From NCBI GenBank assembly GCA_003427395.1, contig BFEA01000181.1, positions 970,146-1,006,585 on the forward strand: a stretch of 36,440 nt of DNA, in the 5' to 3' direction. The position numbers and the translations under genes are program-made. Below are positions 30,786 to 36,440 of this stretch, in pieces; position 1 is the stretch's first letter; every line of letters starts with the position of its first letter. The notes beneath the pieces are model-generated. The model did not search any database, was not told the origin of the DNA, and was given only the letters and a program-made list of their open reading frames with translations. Source of the DNA: Chara braunii (Eukaryota > Streptophyta > Charophyceae > Charales > Characeae).

Positions 30786-31154
30786 AGACCGGGGTTGCAA
30801 CCCGTAGGACCGCAGCAAGACTCTGTGGGGAGTTAACCCACCGGTTGCGGGAGCTCTGCCTGAGTCTAGGTGAGGCTCTGGAGGAAGGGAATTGAAAGGT
30901 AACTTTTGCTTTCTTTCTATATACCCAGTATAACCCCTATCTGTATTACCCATTGCATGTTTGACTGAGAATATGGTGTGCAACCCTACTTTGACTTGTT
31001 GTTTGATTTTGAGGAGATGAATCGGATAAAATAAAGGAATGTTTGGACAATCTCAGTTTCAGTTTTGTTGATTGTTTGAAAGCAGATTGTAGAAAGGGAA
31101 TGCATCTGGAGAAAGGTTGGGAGAAAGACAGTATTGCATGAGGTTTGACTGGGT

Positions 31155-31962
31155 CATTGAGGCAGCCCAGTTCCTTAAGTTTGGGAGGGCCCAATGCTTT
31201 GTTTATTTTGGATTACATGGAGAGTCAGACCATTCTATAAGTTTAGGTGGTCTGGTTGCTCTGACTTGCGAGGGCAAATTGTGATTGATTTTTCAGGGGC
31301 GAAGTGCATTCTGTAAGTTCAGGTGCCTTGATTGCCTTGTTTATTTTAAGGTTTTCTTTGTTTATTTGGTTCTGAACGAGGAGGTTTGAACCATTCTATA
31401 AGTTTAGGTGGCTCAGCCTCTTCCTACTTTTATTTTGAAGGAATGAACTTGACAGACGGCAGATCATTCTATAAGTTCAGGTGATTTAGCACAATGTCAC
31501 ACACAAATTGAATCAGAGAGAAACGAACCAGGCCGAGAGTCAGATTGTTCTGTAAGTTCAGGTGGTCTGACTCAAGGCCTCGCACATGCTGGAACCCAAA
31601 GGTTACAACTTGGCTATATTCTATTACTATCTTATCTATGAACATGCTAGTCAGGCAGGGTCCCATAAGTTTGGGTGACCTGACTGTAGCCCTATCACAA
31701 TCTGAAGAAAGTATACCTAAGAGTATAGCTGAAGGTAACGTGGGTCGATTGAGCATTGTTTCTAAGACGAATGACTCAGTCCTACGCCCACTTTCAAGAT
31801 TAAGTTCAGAGAGGTATATATAACTTGGATATTTAAACAGGTCAGGGCGACTAGGGCGGCCTAGTCATATGCTCAAAGAAGAGAGAAGTAGTTGTGCCCT
31901 GTGTTTTGTGTATACTTAATGGCTAAGTTAGGCATGTCCCATAAGTTTGGGTGACCTGACTT
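31155..31962 (+). repeat. Array of eight hairpins with invariant TAAGTT loop and covarying stems
   Basis: TAAGTT loops lie at 31176, 31238, 31314, 31399, 31472, 31553, 31666 and 31942. The three-to-four-base stem closing each loop changes on both sides together: CTA/TAG (copies 2, 4), CTG/CAG (3, 6) and CCCA/TGGG (7, 8). Outer stems also pair although their sequences differ: CATTG/CAATG (31155/31192), CAGACCA/TGGTCTG (31226/31248), AGATCA/TGATTT (31461/31482, G-T pair), AGGCC + GAGTCAGA / TCTGACTC + GGCCT (31530-31580), AGTCAGG/CCTGACT (31649/31679) and AAGTTAGG/CCTGACTT (31925/31955, G-T pair). Copy 5 has one A-C mismatch in the inner stem and copy 1 a T-T. The last hairpin ends 20 bases before a TATA box. 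I know no family with this pattern. Confidence 0.8.
31814..31823 (+). promoter_or_regulatory. TATA-like element
   Basis: GAGGTATATATAACTTGG contains a good TATA sequence, between hairpins 7 and 8. It is an alternative to the box at 31983. Confidence 0.4.
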
Positions 31963-31982
31963 TATGCCTTATGTAAGCTGGG

Positions 31983-31991
31983 TATAAAAAG
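31983..31991 (+). promoter_or_regulatory. TATA box TATAAAAAG
   Basis: GGGTATAAAAAGGC is a near-ideal plant TATA box. It is 20 bases after the last hairpin. A transcript from about 32015 would start with the 118-bp repeat array in its 5' region. Confidence 0.6.
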
Positions 31992-32253
31992 GCAAAGCAT
32001 TGAAAGGTTATGAACTATTGTTTGTCCAGGCTGACTTGGGATGGCGAGAGTACTTACCTTTGTGGTTTGGTCTGCATGTGACAGAGTGAGACCACTACTT
32101 AGTTTGTGTTTCAGTTGATAGGTAGTTACTTTAGTTGCTCGCCAAGTGCTAGAGCCATAGGAGTTAGCTTCAATTCCTACATTTTCTTAGGTAAGTTTTT
32201 TTATTACTTAGACCAATTTCTGCATTTTGTGAGGTCTTTTATTATACTTGGTC

Positions 32254-32790
32254 TTGTATAAATGTTGGCAAGCCACTTTCTCTACGGGAAGCGCTGCCGA
32301 AATTTCTACAAAACCGAGGAGTTAGTCAGACTTTGTCTTTTTCAGGGTCTAACTTTTCTGACTTTTTGGCTTAGTAAAGATATGAAATACCTCATTTTCT
32401 AAAGGGAATTACTGCTTCAAGGAGTTAGACAAAAGTAGACCTTGAGAAGTCAGAGTCATTTTAGATTTTGAACTTAGCTTTGTATAAATCTTGGAATAAC
32501 ACTTTCTCTACGGGAAGCACTGCCGAAATTTGTACAAATCTAAGGAGTTAGTTAAATTTTATCTTCATTGAACTCGTGTCTTATTTCTGAGTTCATTTCT
32601 GACTTAGTATAAATATGGGAAGTCTACCTTTCTAAAGGAAGTACTGCCCCAATTTTTACTAATTAGGGAGTTAGACAAAATTTTGACTTTCCAAAGTTAG
32701 AGATCGTTTTGTTTTCATATTTGAGTTAGTATAAATTCTGAGAAGACAATTTTTCTACGGGAAGCGCTGCCGAAATTTTCTTAGTTTAAA
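32254..32790 (+). repeat. About 118-bp tandem repeat, five units, with paired outer arms
   Basis: Units begin near TATAAAT at 32254, 32371, 32479, 32604 and 32726. The core is TTTCTCTACGGGAAGCGCTG plus CCGAAATTT, weaker in units 2 and 4. A left arm pairs with a right arm about 40-50 bases on: TTGTATAAAT/ATTTCTACAA (32254/32302, one mismatch), TTTGTATAAAT/ATTTGTACAAA (32479/32528, one G-T pair) and TTAGTATAAAT/ATTTTTACTAA (32604/32652, one mismatch). The arms differ between units yet pair within units. The centre AGCGCT becomes AGTACT in unit 4, again self-complementary. Each unit ends with GGAGTTAG or GGATTTAG. Confidence 0.8.
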
Positions 32791-32814
32791 GGATTTAGAT
32801 TATATTTTGACAGG

Positions 32815-32832
32815 TGGCGATTCTGGCGATCC
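32815..32832 (+). promoter_or_regulatory. Primer-binding-like site of element 3
   Basis: TGGCGATTCTGGCGATCC follows a CA end by two bases. Plant elements primed by tRNA-Arg have sites of the form TGGCGACTC, so this is close but diverged. The beginning TGGCGA and its position are the support. Confidence 0.45.
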
Positions 32833-34590
32833 ACTCTATATAGAGGAGATTCTGCCAAGGTTTACCTTTCTTTCGGCACTTGCTTAGAGGTAGACATAGG
32901 CTTGGTTAATTGGAATGATTTGAGTGAGATCGTGATATGGGGATTATTCTCCACGGACTTATAAATTTAGCTTGGGGATTGACATGTCTTGTGTTACAGA
33001 TCTTCTTGATCGATTGATTCTGGATTTGGGCTAGATTCAGCTTGATCCTACAAGGATCATCTTCTGTTATCACTGATAACAAGTCGATTGTCGATTCGTC
33101 GGTTTACGATTCAACTTCAATTCACTCATGCGACTCAACCTAAAGGCTTTAGCCTTGTGATTTGAATTATTTTGTTGTGTTTTCACCGGGACTTTATTTG
33201 AATGGACATTTAAAAAAAAGTACTGAGTATTTTATTTTGAGAGTTGCACCAAGAGTAAGGCTTGTATGGCTAAAAGCAAGGGGTGTGAGTGCAGAGAATG
33301 ATTGAAATTGACCCCGTGCAGTGCTCAGACTTGTTGGTTGAATCTTTAATGTGATTGCAGGTATGTTTGGTGATTCAGACTTTGGATTTGACTGTCTGCG
33401 CTCACATATATATATATATATAGCTGAGAGGAGCCCCACTGTGATTGCGAGTAGTGATCGTCACATATTTATAATCCTCTCTATATATGTGAATACATAT
33501 GTCTTGAGTGTTTCGCGCGGTTTACTGTGACCGCGCGTAAGGGGTAAACTGATTATGTTTTTCGAGAGAAAAAGGATACCCCCTTTTTAGTCTTTGCTCT
33601 TGAGAATTTCTATGGTTGGACGTTGTAGTCCGTGACAACCGTCAAAGTCAAACCCCTTGATTTCTCTTCAGGCTCTAAGTGAAAGAGCTGGTCTCCAGGG
33701 CCATAAGGGACGATTGCCACCAGAGGTATGAACCTGTGTACCACCCACTCTCAGCAGGATGCAGAAGAAGGTGTGGTTCTCAACTACACTTGGCGGTTGT
33801 CCAGCGTCGAGAGATCAATCCCTCAAGCCTCGTGTCAGCCGACACTTGAGTGTGGAATGCGACCCTCGAGATGAACGAGGACCGCATGAGTATGGGTACT
33901 ACATAGTACGCCATCATCGCGACCTCTTGAGTACGCTTGCATTGCGAGTCGATATGAGTTAGTCTGGAGCCCGTGCGATTTTATACTAAGTCTCACGCGA
34001 GACGCCTATCCGATTCCCGTATTGAAGAGTTATGGGATGGTCACCGAGGGACTAGGAGCGTTGTCACGTTATTGTTCGGTGTCGTTCTGTATACGTATAT
34101 GTACGTGTGTGTGTGTGTGTGCGTTTTTCCTTTTATGTTCTTTATAGTGGTGTGCGCGTGGCGTGTGGGATGCATCCTAGTCAACCGGCGACGAGTCGCA
34201 CTTGGGACCTCAACCCCCCAAGATGCCGGTTCGCGTGCGGGTTCGATAGAGGCGTAATACCGCGCATACCCCCTATGCTACAGCGAACGAAAAACGCCCT
34301 CGGCTGGTCCACCTCTGCGATTGCAACTGATCAGCTTTCGTATTGTGGACTGGTAGCTCGACGGGGATACGCCCACCGAAGGGAGGTGACAGCTCCCGTA
34401 AGGTGGAGGTAAGTCGGGGCTCACGTAGGCCCTGTACTGTCGTAGGGGCTCGCGAGAAGTATGGCTGGCGCACTCGGTCGGAGTGGCTTGCAGAAACTCC
34501 ATGTATATTCGCGACGAGGATTAAAACCAACTCCTGAGTGACGCGGCCGGGAGGGTGCCGCGCTGCCTCGTGTGGTGCTGGACCGATGCG
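32833..34590 (+). other. Non-coding, presumed leader of element 3 and unknown DNA
   Basis: No gag or other protein is visible, although a retroelement leader would be expected to run into gag. Items seen: a TGTTATCA/TGATAACA palindrome near 33076-33092, a (TA)n run at about 33408-33422, a CGCGCGGT/ACCGCGCG hairpin (33514-33537) and a (GT)n run at about 34107-34121. Short frames lack any domain. Confidence 0.5.
33514..33537. repeat. GC-rich hairpin CGCGCGGT/ACCGCGCG
   Basis: An 8-bp perfect stem with an 8-base loop in otherwise A/T-rich sequence. Confidence 0.7.
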
Positions 34591-34594
34591 CTCG

Positions 34595-36368
34595 ATAACA
34601 TCCTATTTTTATTTAGGGTTTCCTTGTCCCCCGCAGCCCCACGCCTTTCATGGGTCTCCAGTGTCGCGAATATTCTAGGTCACAAGATCCATCATCTCGC
34701 GGCCCCCACTTTCCGTCTTTATTTGCCCAAGCCAAATACACTCTTTTCTAGTGTCCTCGGTGAACGAAGGTTCTTTTTCTTTTGGCCTAGGGCTCCGCAT
34801 GCAGTCCGTTATTTCTTGAACTGCCATAATGGTCTTTTTCCTAGCCTCATGGCCCCACAACAAGCCTCAAACTGAAACAAAATGTAACGGTCAATTCCCA
34901 AATACATCTGGACTCAATATTGACTCCGGATGCATCTAAAACATGTGTTTCTCCTCCCGCATACAATCTGTTGTATCTCGGTTGCATGAGGCTGTGATTT
35001 TTCTTGATTTTCTCTGCAAAATCAAGAGTAAATCAAGGTCCTTTGCAACCGTCATATCCTAGAATGTATCTGGTCACAAATGTTTCTCCCCAAGTGGTCG
35101 TTTGTTACCGTTAAGGCCTTTTTCTCTTTTCTTTTCTTTTCTTTTCTTTTTCCTCCATTTTTGGACAGTACGGACCTGCTAGTCCCTACTTGTGGCAGTC
35201 CCTACTGACGTCCAACTCACTCACTTCCGCTCACTCCTTTTGTCTCATTCTCCCACCTTTTCCTTTTATTTTTCTTCCTTTTTCTAGCATGCCAAGTGTT
35301 AACTCGCCGTTAAGGTCATTTCTAGGCCGTTCCTCTTAGTTTTGGCTCTTCCTCTGCCCAATGTCCAGTCTGTTATTTCTCGGACAGCAATTAGGACTCC
35401 CCCATGCCCATGGGAGCTTCCTTTTGCCTCCCTTTCTTCCAAACTGTGGTCGCTTTTTACTCCAATTTTCTCCCAGGAGCCTATTTTTCGCATAGAGTCT
35501 CTCGAGGCTTCATTTTCTTCAAGGTCGCCAATTCGAGATATTGCGGATCGCTGTCGTGCCTCTTCCCTTGCTTTTGTTTTGCTTTGCTCTCTGTTTTGGC
35601 CCTCCCACTTGCCTCCACTAGTGCTTGCACTAGTGGTGCTAATATTTTTGGTCGTCTAGATCTTGATTTTGACGACACGTTTTGCTTTCGGGCATCCTTC
35701 CCTTATGACCCTTCATAACTTTGCCTTGGGACATCACAAGTCCCCGCCACTTCTCCCGCGCTAGTCCCCGATACTTGTCCCGCGCTAGTACCCGACACCC
35801 GTCCCACCGATGGTCTCACCGGTACTTGGCCCAAAAATGGCATTATTTTTACTTAGTCCCCTATGGTCCTCGACACTTTTCCTCATGGTGTCCCGGTTTC
35901 CCTTGGCCCTTTCCGACCCATTTTTAGTCTCTTTCTATGTCCCGCTCGCCAGTCTTTCCGGCCACGGCCCGTTATTTGGCTCATGGCCCTTTGATTTCTC
36001 CTATGCCGTATCTTAGTGGTCTTTTTAGTCCGGGCTACGTTCTTACGTGTCGGTGCCTCACCTATTATCTTCTTGACCTCCTTGACTCCTTTCCTCCTGC
36101 GGCGCGCGGCCCAGGTTGTTATTTTCCCTGACAGTCTTTCTCCTTTCGGGAAGAAGGTCGCTTTTACTATTTTTTTGCGGCCTTCCGCCGCTTGCTGTTC
36201 TGTTAGTCTCTTCTTACTCCAGTGGTCCCGACCGCCTAGAGAATTCTCTGCCTTTGGCCTTCCATCCTTTTTATCTCGCTTGCCTCTGGTTTTCTCTGTT
36301 GTGCACAATCTTGCCATATACAACCTCTCAAGGATCACGACTTATCTCGGGACCCAACGATCCCGAAA
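34595..36368 (-). repeat. TGTCGGGAC-family repeat, copy D (minus orientation)
   Basis: The longest minus-orientation copy in the window. Read on the minus strand it is collinear with 12964-15085: terminal hairpin at about 36346-36366 (TCGGGA/TCCCGA), degenerate tandem array (35721-35880), CACCACTAGTGC-type palindrome (35625-35646), GCATGCCAAGTGT (about 35287), (TTTTC)n at 35120-35150 opposite the assembly gap, TTGCATGAGG (34981) and GGGTTTCCTTGTCCCC (34615-34630). The TG end is mutated (TTTTCGGGA). Frames on both strands are translations of the repeat. Confidence 0.78.
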
Positions 36369-36420
36369 ACGGACGTTCGATGACAGACATCCGCGACAGC
36401 AAGCCTTGTACAAGGGGACA

Positions 36421-36440
36421 AAAAAAAAAAAAAAAAAAAA
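36421..36440. other. A-run at the window end
   Basis: Twenty or more A's close the window. As at 14221 and 14349, such runs flank a gap in this assembly, so another gap may follow. Confidence 0.8.

Larger units (their letters stand above)
30796..32812 (+). repeat. Probable LTR of element 3, inserted in element 2 RT
   Basis: RT similarity of element 2 stops at about 30790. A TG at 30796 (TGCAACCCGTAGG) is a possible start, and CA at 32811-32812 stands two bases before a TGGCGA primer-binding-like site. Two TATA boxes lie inside (31814 and 31983), which would make about 30796-32010 the U3 and the rest R-U5. The U3 carries the hairpin array and the U5 the 118-bp repeat array. No protein is encoded. 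No second LTR is present to prove the limits. Confidence 0.45.

Noticed and set aside
32254-32790. Hammerhead or twister ribozymes (retrozyme-like) in the 118-bp array
   Set aside because: I could not find the hammerhead core (CTGATGA with GAAA) or a convincing twister core in any unit. Another ribozyme class is not excluded.
34150-34420. A second tRNA-like stretch (GGGTTCGAT near 34228 and GGTAGCTCGACGGGG near 34350)
   Set aside because: The box-like words are in the wrong order for a tRNA (B-box-like first), and no cloverleaf can be drawn.

Overview
This window is repeat-rich nuclear DNA from a large plant-type genome. I see no intact host gene. All the coding sequence I can support belongs to decayed LTR retrotransposons of the Ty3/Gypsy class, set in minisatellites, hairpin-rich inverted repeats, microsatellites and one assembly gap (14247-14347, Ns flanked by A-runs). 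The gag and pol proteins resemble, from memory only, the Gypsy families that fill the genome of the charophyte alga Chara braunii, so a charophyte is my best guess for the organism; no search was run.

Element 1 (about 1153-20545, plus strand) has a late-gag zinc knuckle, protease, reverse transcriptase, RNase H and integrase in the order typical of Gypsy elements (3146-8355). An extra acidic, NLS-bearing reading frame follows integrase (8688-9590). A long non-coding 3' part carries several tandem repeats, and a purine tract lies just before a TG-starting repeat at 12964. The gag capsid is missing and the frame is broken at least eight times. A block of 53-bp minisatellite plus about 1.1 kb of unique sequence occurs on both sides of the element in the same orientation (1153-3145 and about 18715-20545). 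It looks like the distal part of very long LTRs or LTR plus leader.

A second sequence family, beginning TGTCGGGACC, occurs once in plus orientation (12964 to about 15085 and perhaps further) and three times in minus orientation (ending at 1152, 24255 and about 36368). Its copies hold conserved palindromes, a 26-27 bp tandem repeat and terminal hairpins. The plus and minus copies form a giant inverted repeat across the right half of the window.

Element 2 (about 24785-30785) has an initiator-Met-tRNA-type primer binding site at 26687, a gag pseudogene with zinc knuckle, a pol ORF that starts two bases after the gag stop, and an RT that is cut off and has lost a catalytic aspartate. RNase H and integrase are absent.

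Element 3 (about 30796 onward) appears to be a third LTR inserted into the RT of element 2. It has TATA boxes at 31814 and 31983, a CA end at 32812 and a PBS-like site at 32815. It holds the most striking signal of the window: eight hairpins (31155-31962) with an invariant TAAGTT apical loop and covarying stems, followed by five roughly 118-bp repeats (32254-32790) whose long flanking arms also pair with compensatory changes. No protein-coding part of element 3 is visible.

The remaining stretches (about 10016-10434, 11000-11735, 20546-22550, 22700-23740, 32833-34590) show no gene that I can support.
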